Shown: positions 14,760 through 24,058 of the stretch, one piece after another
Numbering within the stretch: position 1 is the first letter of the stretch
Layout: every line of letters starts with the position of its first letter
NCBI GenBank assembly: GCA_017937305.1
Contig: JAGBDV010000001.1
Span: 1 to 64,000, forward strand
Origin: Bacilli bacterium
Lineage (GTDB): Bacteria > Bacillota_I > Bacilli_A > ML615J-28 > CAG-313
Direction: 5' to 3'
Length of the DNA stretch: 64,000 bases
The notes under the pieces: model-generated
What the model saw: only the letters and a program-made list of their open reading frames with translations
Told to the model about the DNA's origin: nothing
Database searches by the model: none
Translations under genes and position numbers: made by a program

Positions 14760-17700
14760 CTATCCACTGACAACTAATAAAATACCTCGAAGAAGTTTTC
14801 TACAATTTCTACACATAGGCGCCATGGCCAAATCCTTAACCCTTACAGTTGTTACTACTAAATCACTAAGTCTAGCCCCATCATCTAAAGCTTTTGAAAC
14901 TGCCCTCACTTCTGCACAATTAAAAATATCATCCCATTCTTCTAAAGATGGAAACTCTCTTGCTTTTAAAAGTTTATTTGGAATAAAATCAGGATTTCTT
15001 CCTGCTTTTCCACGATAAATTTTTCCAGTTTTTTTGTCAATGGCTGTAGATACATTGTTATATTTTCTTTTTGAAGTAGCAAACACATCTTTAGCATACT
15101 GAAGTGCTGACTGTTGTGAAGCATTTACTATTTTAATAGCACTGGAAATATTAAGACTAGTACTTATGATCGCAAACAATCCAGTAATAGCCAAAGAGAA
15201 CGACCAATTATTATTTATGTAATTTAAAAAACCGGGACCAAAACCTTTTTTTGAACAAAAGCCAGCTATTGCAGCTGCTCCAAAAAACCACAAACCTGAA
15301 ATTACTACACTTTTTACTAAAGCTTTAGCCAAGATAGCAGCAGCACCAATATTAAAGAATGCAACAACAATAATTATTATTACAGCAATTACCATTAACC
15401 CTATTGATATAGCTTTTCCGAGCGGACTATTCCAAAATTTTTGCCAAGTCACTTGCCAAAAATATTGCCACTTTGTTAATTCATCAGAATCATAAGTAAG
15501 CTTTTCAAATGTTTCATAAGTATATGTATTATACACTAAATTAATAGGATTTGCAACAGTTAAACTATACAAATTAAGACTATACAAAGAATTGGCATTT
15601 GAAAATGCAACTTCTGGTGATACCGCTGAAATAAATTGTTTCATTAACGGAGAATAATATCTACCATTAATAAAATATAATTTACTTTCAGTATCATAAT
15701 ATAGTGATTTCCATCTTATTGGATTGATATTCCCAATATGATTTTCATCTGTAATAATGGTTCCACCTTTCTTATCATATACCATACAGTTTCCCCATGA
15801 ATCATATTCATAATAAGCTACTTCTTTATCTTTATTATATATTGCAATTACATTATCTTCAGCATCTTTAACAAATGTATATTGAAATTCATCATTATTA
15901 TATAATGGTATAATTCCACTCAATCCGTCTGCATCATATAAATATCTAATCATTAGACCATTTCTTTCTTCCCTAATTAACTTTGATCCATCATATACAT
16001 AATCTACATTATTGTCATTAATAGTCTTTTTAAAACGCACTCCTTCACCATTATAATAATATTTAATATTTTTATCACAAATGTATTGTTTTAATAAGTT
16101 ACCTCTTTCCCAAAACATATTTTGAGGTTTAGTTTTTGAATCAATATTATAATGCGTACAATTTCCAAAATTATCATAATCAAATAAGTTTTCAATAAAT
16201 TTCTCTTTTCGTTTTGTTAATCTTCCTTTATCATATGTATAATATGTAGATTCACCAGCCATAGATTCACAATATAAACTTCCATCTTTATTATATGAAT
16301 ATGTCTTATCTGCATATATAAAAGATGAATTTGTACTACTTTCAAAAATTAACCTATTTGCATTATCATATTTATATGTATTTAAAGTTTCTTCACTATC
16401 ATTACCTCTTTCTGAGGTAATTTTTTTATTAGAAATATTTCCTTTTTTGTCATAGGCATAATTTATTTGATATGTTTGGGTTTTTGACATTGGATTAGTA
16501 ATTTTCTTTGTAATTTGTTCTACTTGAAATGTTCCTTTTTTATAAGTAATTTCTTCTGTTACTTTTGAATTTGCTCCAAATAGTCCATCCTTAATTACAT
16601 CCTCTTTGTATCTTAGTCTGCCTAATTTATCAAATTCATAGGATGTTTTTATAGGTAATATCTCAACTTTATCATTAACTACTTCCGTAATAGTTTCTTT
16701 AATTCGTGGATTCATTAGTTTACTTTCATCCTTAGTGTTTTCGCACTTATAGTATACTCCTCCATATTGTACTTGGTTTGTTGAATTTAATTTAGTAGAA
16801 AAATAACTCTCACCATCTTCATTAAAAACCTCATACTCCGTTAAGTCATTAAACTCATTATAATGATATTTATAAGTTCTATTTTCATATGGATCATATT
16901 TTTCTTCAATTTTACTAGCACCATTACTTTCCCATAGTTCTTGTCTTCTATATGTTATTTCTTTATCCCCATTAATAACTGAAGTTATTCTCCCATATTT
17001 ATCAAAATGTATAGTTGATGTGTCAATTTCACTAGAATTATACAAATCTCTATAATAAGAAGTTGTTAATTTATTTTCTACATAATTCATATTTCTTGAT
17101 AATAACAATTGTTTGTTAGGTTTTTTTAACTCATCTCTATACATTAAATAATAATTCGTTGTTTCACCCAATAAATTGTAATTGAACAAAAAACCATACA
17201 TATTACTTTTGTTCCATCCAATAGGCGTCACTGCCAACAATCTACCATTCTTATCATATTTCAAATAATTAGATCCATCTAAATTATTTGAAATTTTTTT
17301 AATTTGCGAAGAAGTATTGTATTTCATTTCAACGGACAAACTTTTTTCTTCATCATTATTATAATGTATATTAGATACATTACCTGAATGCTCATCAGTT
17401 GTTGTAACAACTTTACCTCTATAACTTTCTTCTGAACTTTCTGTTTCTTTAATGGAATACTTTGTTGAAATCACTTCATCAGTATCTTTATGACCCATTG
17501 TTTTCTCTATTAAATTACCTTTTTCATCATAATAATAGCATACTTCAACACCATATTCATCTATCTCCTTTAAAAGATTTCCATTAATATCATAATAGTT
17601 ATATATTGAACTCATTTCATGATTGTTTTTGTCGGATTTCAAACCTTTATTTATCTCTGTAATTTGTAAAATACAATCAGTATTTTTTCCATTCATATTT

Positions 17701-19598
17701 ATATTTTTTAAAAAATGTGGTATTCCATAAGTATATAAATTATTATCAGGACTCTTTACCTCTGAAAAATATAAGGCCCTAGTATTATCTCCATATTCAT
17801 CACTTCCAAACATTACTGGAAACTCTATATTATTAGAATAAAACTTTACACTATTAACCAATATTTTTTTTGTCCCATCACAACACGATAAAATGTAAGG
17901 TAAATCACTGCCATTTAAGCCTCTTGTTTTGAATAAACTATAATAAGTAGATTGAATATCTTTTTCACTAAAATATAAATTCGAATTAACGTATTCAGTG
18001 ATTTCATCTGAATCACTGGTTGTTTTATATTTTATTTTAGTTATTTTATCCACATATCCCCAATTTTCTCCATTTGTTAAACAATATTTTGATACCCCAC
18101 TATGATACAATTTCATATCACCAATTTTTACAATTTTGTTACTATTATTTTCACCGAACATTATTTTAATATCATTTAAATTTTGATACTTTATACAAAT
18201 TGGTATAGCAACATGTTGCCAGCTATTTATTGCAGAAGTATCAACATTAAAAGAGAAAATTTCTTCTTGAGTTTGTGCATTTTCTGATGAATTAATTTCA
18301 ATATTAACTTTTGAATTTGATACATTTTGTTGTATATTTAACCAAAAGTCACACATGAAATTTATATAATTAGAACATTTATATTTTCTATAACTCTTCA
18401 AGTTTTCAAAATAGTCTTTCATTAAATTTTCTTTACTAATTATATAATCCATATTTAAAATATGAACATTTCTAGTATTTATTTTTTCTACATTATCTGA
18501 TGTTGAAATCATAGTTTCTTGTCCATATTTTTCTGTTGTTTTCAAATCATTAATGTCACCATTATTAATTTCAAATTCAGAGACTGTATATCCTTTTTCA
18601 TTAAAAAAGTATATAAATTTTAGATTTTTTTCATTTTCCACAATTGTATTATTATCATCATAAATTAAATTGTTATATGAAATTAAATCTTCTCCATAAA
18701 TTGTTGGATTTTTAATAATAAAGTTCTCATCTGATATATACTTTCCTCCAATATATTTATCCTCGTCTACATAACTATTAATATTTAAGTAATAGTTATT
18801 TTTTTCTTTTTTAATGTTCTCCAAAGTAACAAAGCCTTGCTTTATAGATTCAATTTGATCATTAATATTATAATCAAATAAGAATGTAGACTTGTCCTTT
18901 AATGACACAACATTAGTTAAATGATTTTTTGTATAAATAAACATATGTTTTTCAATATCATTAGACACTTTTATTAAATCATTGTTTTCATTATATTCAT
19001 AGTGTATCTTTTTTATTATATTGATACCATTTTTATATTTTATATAATTTAATAAATTAGTTTCATTATCATATTCAAATAGTAATTTCATATTAGGATA
19101 ATTTGTATCATAAATATTTTTTAATCTTCCAAAAGAATCATAATCAAATTTTTTTGTTTCATTATTATTTGAAACACTTTTAATTATTTTGTTGTTTTCA
19201 AATATCAATCTATTATTTTGTTGATCTTTAATTGTTAATAAATTATTATTCACCTCTAATATTAATTCTAATCCTTCTGAATCATAAAATTTATTATTCG
19301 ATAATTGTTCAAATATATGTTTATATCCCATCGAGTCTATGTATACATATTTCCCATTTTCAAAAATTATATATTGTTGAACATTTAATTTAAAATTATT
19401 ACCTACATAAGTGTTAACATGCTGCGATAAATCAAACATGGAATTATATATATGACTTACATCAATATTAAATAAATTATTACCAATACCTACATCATAA
19501 TATTCATATAATAATCTCCCAGTTGAAAGATTTATTTTTGCAAACCCCGCTCCTGAACTATATGATAATTCACTTTGATTAATTCTACTATTATCCAT
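14760..19598 (-). CDS. RHS-repeat toxin B with YwqJ-like deaminase tip, 1612 aa
   Basis: The N-terminus (MDNSRINQSELSYSSGAG) has no signal peptide. YD repeats run through the shell (for example YYYDEKGNLIEKTMG). A degenerate RHS core lies at about 1292-1356 (NPIRWKSLYYDTESK, GRYYSPLMKQFIS). The 256-residue tip begins with three hydrophobic segments (about 1397-1426, 1431-1447, 1466-1482), as in some toxins that must cross a target membrane. The last part has YRGKAGRNPDFIPN, the zinc-deaminase motif CAE (Cys1561, Glu1563) and APMCRNC (Cys1596, Cys1599), matching YwqJ-like nucleic-acid deaminases. AGGGTGG precedes the ATG; the ligase stop is 4 bases upstream. The SUKH-3 gene follows. The family call rests on motif and context. 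Confidence 0.9.
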   Translation of the reverse strand: MDNSRINQSELSYSSGAGFAKINLSTGRLLYEYYDVGIGNNLFNIDVSHIYNSMFDLSQHVNTYVGNNFKLNVQQYIIFENGKYVYIDSMGYKHIFEQLSNNKFYDSEGLELILEVNNNLLTIKDQQNNRLIFENNKIIKSVSNNNETKKFDYDSFGRLKNIYDTNYPNMKLLFEYDNETNLLNYIKYKNGINIIKKIHYEYNENNDLIKVSNDIEKHMFIYTKNHLTNVVSLKDKSTFLFDYNINDQIESIKQGFVTLENIKKEKNNYYLNINSYVDEDKYIGGKYISDENFIIKNPTIYGEDLISYNNLIYDDNNTIVENEKNLKFIYFFNEKGYTVSEFEINNGDINDLKTTEKYGQETMISTSDNVEKINTRNVHILNMDYIISKENLMKDYFENLKSYRKYKCSNYINFMCDFWLNIQQNVSNSKVNIEINSSENAQTQEEIFSFNVDTSAINSWQHVAIPICIKYQNLNDIKIMFGENNSNKIVKIGDMKLYHSGVSKYCLTNGENWGYVDKITKIKYKTTSDSDEITEYVNSNLYFSEKDIQSTYYSLFKTRGLNGSDLPYILSCCDGTKKILVNSVKFYSNNIEFPVMFGSDEYGDNTRALYFSEVKSPDNNLYTYGIPHFLKNINMNGKNTDCILQITEINKGLKSDKNNHEMSSIYNYYDINGNLLKEIDEYGVEVCYYYDEKGNLIEKTMGHKDTDEVISTKYSIKETESSEESYRGKVVTTTDEHSGNVSNIHYNNDEEKSLSVEMKYNTSSQIKKISNNLDGSNYLKYDKNGRLLAVTPIGWNKSNMYGFLFNYNLLGETTNYYLMYRDELKKPNKQLLLSRNMNYVENKLTTSYYRDLYNSSEIDTSTIHFDKYGRITSVINGDKEITYRRQELWESNGASKIEEKYDPYENRTYKYHYNEFNDLTEYEVFNEDGESYFSTKLNSTNQVQYGGVYYKCENTKDESKLMNPRIKETITEVVNDKVEILPIKTSYEFDKLGRLRYKEDVIKDGLFGANSKVTEEITYKKGTFQVEQITKKITNPMSKTQTYQINYAYDKKGNISNKKITSERGNDSEETLNTYKYDNANRLIFESSTNSSFIYADKTYSYNKDGSLYCESMAGESTYYTYDKGRLTKRKEKFIENLFDYDNFGNCTHYNIDSKTKPQNMFWERGNLLKQYICDKNIKYYYNGEGVRFKKTINDNNVDYVYDGSKLIREERNGLMIRYLYDADGLSGIIPLYNNDEFQYTFVKDAEDNVIAIYNKDKEVAYYEYDSWGNCMVYDKKGGTIITDENHIGNINPIRWKSLYYDTESKLYFINGRYYSPLMKQFISAVSPEVAFSNANSLYSLNLYSLTVANPINLVYNTYTYETFEKLTYDSDELTKWQYFWQVTWQKFWNSPLGKAISIGLMVIAVIIIIVVAFFNIGAAAILAKALVKSVVISGLWFFGAAAIAGFCSKKGFGPGFLNYINNNWSFSLAITGLFAIISTSLNISSAIKIVNASQQSALQYAKDVFATSKRKYNNVSTAIDKKTGKIYRGKAGRNPDFIPNKLLKAREFPSLEEWDDIFNCAEVRAVSKALDDGARLSDLVVTTVRVKDLAMAPMCRNCRKLLRGILLVVSG

Positions 19599-19602
19599 AT
19601 TA

Positions 19603-20952
19603 TTACCACCCTAGTTCTTTAACTACTTTTTCAACTACTTCACTATCTTTTACTAATTTAAATGTTGTTTCACTATTGCATAATACTTTTCTATTACCTC
19701 GTCCACTTATAAATACTGCATCACCTTCTTCTGAATCTAAAATTGCTTGTTTAATTGCTTCTTCTCGATCCAAAATAATTGATGATGGAATAAGTCCTTC
19801 TAAATTTGCTTCTAATTCTTTACAAATGTCATTTGTATTTTCTTTACCACTATCACTTTCTGTCAAATAAACATAATCTGCAACACCAGGCAATAAACTC
19901 ATAGCAAATTTTCTGACATCTTTTCTTTGTAAAGCAAATTCTTTTGTTTTAAATCTATCCTCCCAATGTTTATAACCATAGCCCATTGAACCTACAACTA
20001 CTTTAACTTTATTAACTTTTCCTTGTCCTTTTAGGTGTTTCAAGCAATCTAGCATAGCTGGCAAATGAGAATCAATAATAATTAATCTTCCATTTACTCT
20101 ATATACTTCTGATCTTCCAGGTATTACTAATTGATTTAATGCTTGTTCAAATTTTCTCACATTTAAAACATCCATAACATCTAATGCTGTTAATGCAACT
20201 AAAATATTTAATGCATTATGTGACATCATTAGTGTTGTTTCCATTTTATAAGTATCATCATTTAAATTGAATCTTAATTTCATTCCTGAAATATCATTAT
20301 CTAATCCTGTTAACAAACATTTTACTTTGTCTTTTTCTAAACCTTTTAGTGTAGCAATATAATTACTTGAACATACAAATTTTGGATAACTATTCAATTG
20401 TAGCAATTCATCTAATAACTCTTTGCTATAGTCTTGAAAGCCAAAAACGCATTTACAATCATCAGCAATATCTTTGAAAAATGATTTTTTTAATTCCACA
20501 TACTCTTCTTCTGGATATTGTTCAAGATTATGTTTCGGATTCAAATTTGTTAACACACGAACATCAAAAGGTACATCCCTTAGAAAACCTTTTTCTAATG
20601 AACTTTCATTAACTTCTAAAACTAAATAATCTGCACCATATGCTTCAACTTCTTCAATAATACTAATTAATGATTCTTCATCTCTAACAGCAACTTCATA
20701 AGCTTCATTTTTCTTTAAATGACTTGCAGGAGAATCAACCATAACACTTGAATATAATGTTGATTTATAACCTAAAAATTTCAAATAATTATGAATCATT
20801 AATGCTGTAGTTGATTTTCCTCGACTTCCTGTAATACCTATAATTTTTAAATTATTTCTTTTAGAATTAATATTATTTTTGTATTCTTTTTTTGTACCTC
20901 TTTTTTTTATTTGCTTTTTTTCTAATTTTTCTTTCACTTTAAAAAGTTTCAT
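19603..20952 (-). CDS. MurE-like Mur ligase family protein B, 449 aa
   Basis: A homologue of the cassette A ligase over its whole length. A basic leader of about 33 residues is followed by the P-loop GITGSRGKST (about 39-48), LVLEVNES, NLNPKHNLEQYPEEEYVELK, HNALNILVALTAL, GRSEVYRVNGRLIIIDS, VVVGSMGYGYKHWEDRF, TESDSGKE, ILDREEAIKQAI and VFISGRGNRKV. These correspond in order to the ATPase, central and C-terminal domains of MurE, but with DSG in place of the DNPR amino-acid motif. All residues expected for ATP binding are present, so it is probably active. It could add an unusual residue to a wall precursor or to another acceptor. It is preceded by the tail-fibre-like gene and followed by RHS-B. 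Confidence 0.85.
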   Translation of the reverse strand: MKLFKVKEKLEKKQIKKRGTKKEYKNNINSKRNNLKIIGITGSRGKSTTALMIHNYLKFLGYKSTLYSSVMVDSPASHLKKNEAYEVAVRDEESLISIIEEVEAYGADYLVLEVNESSLEKGFLRDVPFDVRVLTNLNPKHNLEQYPEEEYVELKKSFFKDIADDCKCVFGFQDYSKELLDELLQLNSYPKFVCSSNYIATLKGLEKDKVKCLLTGLDNDISGMKLRFNLNDDTYKMETTLMMSHNALNILVALTALDVMDVLNVRKFEQALNQLVIPGRSEVYRVNGRLIIIDSHLPAMLDCLKHLKGQGKVNKVKVVVGSMGYGYKHWEDRFKTKEFALQRKDVRKFAMSLLPGVADYVYLTESDSGKENTNDICKELEANLEGLIPSSIILDREEAIKQAILDSEEGDAVFISGRGNRKVLCNSETTFKLVKDSEVVEKVVKELGW

Positions 20953-20973
20953 TTTAATTACCTCCTTAAATAT

Positions 20974-21534
20974 CTAATCTTCTGGTGTTGTAGATGGCAC
21001 TTGGAAAGTAACTGTGCATGTTACTTTCTTAATTAACTCATCTGTTTCCTGTGAATATAATTTCACTACAAAATCAAATTCTGTAGCTCCTGATGATTCT
21101 GGATCTTGACATGCTGTAATATCAATAGTTATTGTTCCTGCTGATACACTATTTGGAGCAGAAACAGTAAAATACTCTTGATAATCATTTTCAATAACAA
21201 TTCTAACTGCTTCTGACACATCAATATAAATGCTATCATACATTGCGCATGATCCATCAAATAAAACTGTAGCTTCAGCATTTTCTAATACTGCCATACC
21301 ATTTTCATGGTAATTTTCTAATGCTATTTTCACGGCAGATTCGATCATTTCTTTAACTGTTGCATTTAAATTTGAGGCTTTCAAAGGAGTACCATTTTCA
21401 TATATAGTTCCTTCATTTCTTGCTTCATCAACAATTAGTTCATAAATTTCACCATTTTCATCATACGTAATATCTTTAATTGTTAATTTTTTTCTATTAG
21501 GATATTGAACTTCCCTATCCACAAATTTACTCAT
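20974..21534 (-). CDS. Phage tail-fibre-like small protein B, 186 aa
   Basis: The N-terminus is the clearest phage-type sequence in either cassette: EVQYPNRKKLTIKDI, ENGEIYELIVDEARNEG and YENGTPLKASNLNATVKEM, matching the tail-fibre pattern R-EG...GTPLNA-NLN. A helical stretch (about 60-80) links it to a beta-rich C-terminal domain (about 85-186: VRIVIENDYQEYFTVSAPN, GTITIDITACQD, TEFDFVVKLYSQET) ending STTPED. It stands between the holin and the Mur ligase. It is longer than A1 and A2 because of an extra helical and linker part. It may anchor the toxin to an assembly or to the cell surface; this is inferred. Confidence 0.65.
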   Translation of the reverse strand: MSKFVDREVQYPNRKKLTIKDITYDENGEIYELIVDEARNEGTIYENGTPLKASNLNATVKEMIESAVKIALENYHENGMAVLENAEATVLFDGSCAMYDSIYIDVSEAVRIVIENDYQEYFTVSAPNSVSAGTITIDITACQDPESSGATEFDFVVKLYSQETDELIKKVTCTVTFQVPSTTPED

Positions 21535-21538
21535 TTTT

Positions 21539-21820
21539 TTATTCTCCTTCTTTTTTAAATAATTGTTTTATAATTTGATTTGCTCCAGTTGAACTGGATC
21601 CACTTACAATACCAATTAGTAGCGCACTCCATATATTTGACGTATTTAACATCATTTCTGGATTTGTTAGGAATATTAATATTCCTAACAAACCTCCGAA
21701 ACTTGCTAAAACTACTGGTATTAATCTGTAAAAGTTTTGTTTATTTTTAAATAAAACTTTATAAATTTCTCCAACTATGTAACATAATATTACTATTATT
21801 GGAATACTTGTAAATTCCAT
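21539..21820 (-). CDS. Phage holin, hol44 / holin_5_2 type, B copy, 93 aa
   Basis: Closely similar to the cassette A holin: MEFTSIPIIVILCYIVGEIY, LIPVVLASFGGLLGILIFL and a final GIVSGSSSTGANQIIKQ. Three hydrophobic stretches and a charged tail. I start at the ATG at 21820 because it matches the A copy and GGAGG lies 9 bases upstream; a longer frame from a TTG at 21847 has no counterpart in A. It is separated from the tail-fibre-like gene by 4 bases. Conservation against a changing toxin suggests that it serves a cargo-independent step such as release. Confidence 0.85.
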   Translation of the reverse strand: MEFTSIPIIVILCYIVGEIYKVLFKNKQNFYRLIPVVLASFGGLLGILIFLTNPEMMLNTSNIWSALLIGIVSGSSSTGANQIIKQLFKKEGE

Positions 21821-21867
21821 TTGAAATATCCTCCATAATTTCTTCAAGTTTAATTGATGAAAGAATA

Positions 21868-22152
21868 TTAAAACTCATCAACTCTTTTTGTTAGATTAGC
21901 AACAGACTCCTCAACTTTTGCTAATCTTTCTAAAATATTTCGATACCTTTCATCTACTTTATTTAAATTTTTTTCTACTCTATCTACACACGCTTTGATA
22001 TAACCAATATCTGATATTACAATCCCATCGTTTTTACTTTCTTGTTGCTTATCATTTAAAGCATTTCTTTTAAAAGCAAAATATGCAAATGTAATACTTG
22101 ATATAGTTCCTATAATACTAATTATAGAAACTATAATTGTTAATGAATCCAT
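21868..22152 (-). CDS. TM plus coiled-coil protein of phage lysis-module type, B copy, 94 aa
   Basis: One N-terminal TM segment (TIIVSIISIIGTISSITFAY) is followed by SDIGYIKACVDRVEKNLNKV and a heptad-patterned C-terminus (LAKVEESVANLTKRVDEF). The length equals that of the A copy and only seven residues differ by my count. The C-terminal coil faces the cytoplasm if the first residues lie outside. Its fixed position next to the holin in both cassettes suggests joint function. No known activity can be assigned. Confidence 0.75.
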   Translation of the reverse strand: MDSLTIIVSIISIIGTISSITFAYFAFKRNALNDKQQESKNDGIVISDIGYIKACVDRVEKNLNKVDERYRNILERLAKVEESVANLTKRVDEF

Positions 22153-22167
22153 TAAATTACACCTTAA

Positions 22168-22434
22168 TTAAAGATTAATTTCTTTTGCGTGTTTTGATGA
22201 TGTTGTAGATAAACGAAGATAATATTCAGGATTTTCATCTTCAATGACTTCTTTTTTTAGTAATACTACATTATCACTTTCTTCTTTAACACTTTCATTA
22301 TTTGTTTGTTCTACTTCAATAACTACTTGATCACATACCTCATTAACTTCTTCTTTTTTAGTTGAAGTTAATCCAAATAATACAATTACAAAAATTAATG
22401 CAATTGCAACTAACACTACTTTAATTTTCCTCAT
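22168..22434 (-). CDS. Small membrane-anchored protein at the head of operon B, 88 aa
   Basis: Begins MRKIKVVLVAIALIFVIVLFG, a single TM segment or signal anchor, followed by an acidic region with CDQVVIEVEQ and ENPEYYLRLS. The CDQVV and NPEY elements are shared with the cassette A protein, while the C-termini differ. The ribosome site AAAGGAAGG lies just after the 18-bp palindrome. It is the first gene of the operon. Function unknown. Confidence 0.65.
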   Translation of the reverse strand: MRKIKVVLVAIALIFVIVLFGLTSTKKEEVNEVCDQVVIEVEQTNNESVKEESDNVVLLKKEVIEDENPEYYLRLSTTSSKHAKEINL

Positions 22435-22450
22435 AATTCCTTCCTTTAGG

Positions 22451-22468
22451 AATATGAACGTTCATATT
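22451..22468. promoter_or_regulatory. 18-bp palindrome in the 5' leader of operon B
   Basis: AATATGAACGTTCATATT, identical to 11458-11475, lies between the promoter and the first ribosome site. Retention in both cassettes while nearby bases differ points to function. Confidence 0.65.
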
Positions 22469-22480
22469 AAATTTTGTATT

Positions 22481-22528
22481 TAACTATAGTTATGCCTAGA
22501 TTTTACAACAATAAATAAACAATGTCAA
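22481..22528 (-). promoter_or_regulatory. Operon B promoter with operator-like palindrome
   Basis: TTGACA (22523-22528), a 17-base spacer and TAAAAT (22500-22505), with TAACTATAGTTA (22481-22492) at the predicted start point. The geometry is the same as in cassette A. Confidence 0.7.
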
Positions 22529-22571
22529 ATTTGCGTCTTTCAAATTTTGGAAGGAAAATATTATATTTTGC

Positions 22572-22608
22572 AAAAAAAAAAAAAAAACAGCCAGTTTTCT
22601 GACTGTTT
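22572..22608 (-). terminator. Intrinsic terminator after regulator B
   Basis: AAACAG (22585-22590) and CAG pair with CTG and CTGTTT (22599-22608) around a TTTT loop; on the minus strand a run of about 15 T follows. Same place and form as in cassette A. Confidence 0.85.
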
Positions 22609-22632
22609 AATACTATAAAATTCAAATTTAGG

Positions 22633-23745
22633 TTATTTACATTTTTTTAAAATTTCTAATATACATTTATTAATATTAAATTGATCTAATTCATAAATTC
22701 TTTTTTTATTATTATGTAAAATATCATATAACAAGACTAAACATTTATATGTTTCACTATTTTCATTTGTTGGGATATATTCTTCGTATAAATCTTTATA
22801 TTTTTTAATGTCAATATTATAAAATGATATTAATAAACTTACTAATTCTGTTAAAGTTAATCCATCTTTATCATGTAATACATTTATTACCTCTTTATAG
22901 TCTTTAAGTCCTAAACAAGTAATAGCATATGCTCCTTTAGTTAATTGATATTCTAAATCATAATTTTTTATAGATTCCAAATTTAATAACTGTTTTTGTG
23001 CTAATAAATTAGCTTTTTTAAACTTTAACAAATAATTATAATTTGCCATTAAAATCAAATTTATAAAGTAAATTCTTTTATAATTTTCATCCACGAAATA
23101 TTTATTTTTAACTACATTACAAAAATATATACTTTCTAAATATCTCCCCATTACAGTACATCTACTTGCTAAAGTATGATAGGTTAATTCATTTACATAG
23201 TCATTTGATAAATAATAATCGTCAAGTTCTTCTTTAAAAGTAACATCTAATATTTCTAATATTTCTTCAAACTCTTCACCATAAAAAGCTTTATATTCCG
23301 TTACTTCATTATATAATTCTCTATAAATATTTTGTATATTAATAGGATTATTTTTATCATTCACTATCATTAGTAATTTAAATAACTTAAATATTGGAAA
23401 AATAATATATCTTTTATTAATCATTTCCTCTAACCATTCATAATGATTTGAATAGTTTTCATAATTTTTATAATATATATCAAAATAGATAATATTAATT
23501 TTTGCTTCTATTTCATCTATTAAAGTCGATTTGCAAAGATTATATTTGAAGTATTTAGCTAATTTAGTTAAAATAGTATCCCCTATCTTATTTCCATCTT
23601 TTTTTACTCTTCTATAAGAACTTGGAGAAATATTTATTTCTTCTAGAAATAATTCTTTATTAGATGATTCAGTTTTTATTAAAACATCAAGTAAATTAAA
23701 ATATTGTTTAAAATCCTTATATTCATTTAGTTTAAATTTTTTCAT
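22633..23745 (-). CDS. HTH plus helical-repeat (TPR-like) regulator B, about 370 aa
   Basis: Homologous to regulator A from end to end. The N-terminal HTH-like part shows NKELFLEEINISPSSYRRVK and GNKIGDTILTKLAKYF; the helical array includes YLESIYFCNVVKNKYFVDEN and KKANLLAQKQLLNLESIKN; both proteins end NINKCILEILKK. I start at the ATG at 23745 with GGGGTG upstream rather than at a GTG two codons earlier. It has its own promoter and terminator. The helical domain may bind a peptide or partner protein as in RRNPP regulators; none has been identified here. Confidence 0.7.
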   Translation of the reverse strand: MKKFKLNEYKDFKQYFNLLDVLIKTESSNKELFLEEINISPSSYRRVKKDGNKIGDTILTKLAKYFKYNLCKSTLIDEIEAKINIIYFDIYYKNYENYSNHYEWLEEMINKRYIIFPIFKLFKLLMIVNDKNNPINIQNIYRELYNEVTEYKAFYGEEFEEILEILDVTFKEELDDYYLSNDYVNELTYHTLASRCTVMGRYLESIYFCNVVKNKYFVDENYKRIYFINLILMANYNYLLKFKKANLLAQKQLLNLESIKNYDLEYQLTKGAYAITCLGLKDYKEVINVLHDKDGLTLTELVSLLISFYNIDIKKYKDLYEEYIPTNENSETYKCLVLLYDILHNNKKRIYELDQFNINKCILEILKKCK

Positions 23746-23771
23746 AATCACACCCCATATATTTCTATAAT

Positions 23772-23800
23772 ATTATAGTATTTTAATAAAAATATGTCAA
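23772..23800 (-). promoter_or_regulatory. Consensus sigma-A promoter of regulator B
   Basis: TTGACA (23795-23800) and TATAAT (23772-23777) with a 17-base spacer, directly upstream of the regulator gene. Confidence 0.85.
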
Positions 23801-23980
23801 TTGCGAAATTATCGTCATATTGAAGGATTTCATACATTAATTAAAATTTCTTTATATTTTCTTTATATATTTTGAAAGAAAATTTATTTTTAAAGAAAAT
23901 TTAATACAAAACTTTTTTTATTAATAAATAATATTTCCTACTTTCAAATTTAATTTTACTTTAAAATATAAATTTAGTTA

Positions 23981-24011
23981 TAAAAAAACTTAGACCATTT
24001 TGATCTAAGTT
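23981..24011 (-). terminator. Terminator after the RecG/AlbA-type pseudogene
   Basis: AACTTAGA (23987-23994) pairs with TCTAAGTT (24004-24011), followed on the minus strand by a run of seven T. The rest of 23801-24058 shows nothing else. Confidence 0.75.
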
Positions 24012-24058
24012 CAATTTTATTTATTTTCCTCAATATTAAACCACAAAATTAAGTTACG

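Larger units (their letters stand above)
13908..23745 (-). other. Cassette B: holin / tail-fibre-like / Mur ligase / RHS deaminase locus
   Basis: Eight genes lie in one direction: regulator, small membrane protein, TM/coiled coil, holin, tail-fibre-like protein, MurE-like ligase, RHS toxin and SUKH-3 immunity protein. The order matches cassette A. Divergence grows from the membrane proteins (nearly identical) towards the toxin tip (unrelated). Confidence 0.85.

Noticed and set aside
13908-23745. Possible assembly duplication of cassette A
   Set aside because: The two cassettes differ clearly in nucleotide and protein sequence and have different tips and immunity genes, so they are diverged paralogues and not one locus assembled twice.
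2783-23745. A complete prophage
   Set aside because: Holin and tail-fibre-like genes are present, but I see no integrase, terminase, portal, capsid, tail tube, tape measure or endolysin gene, and the unit occurs twice in the same order.
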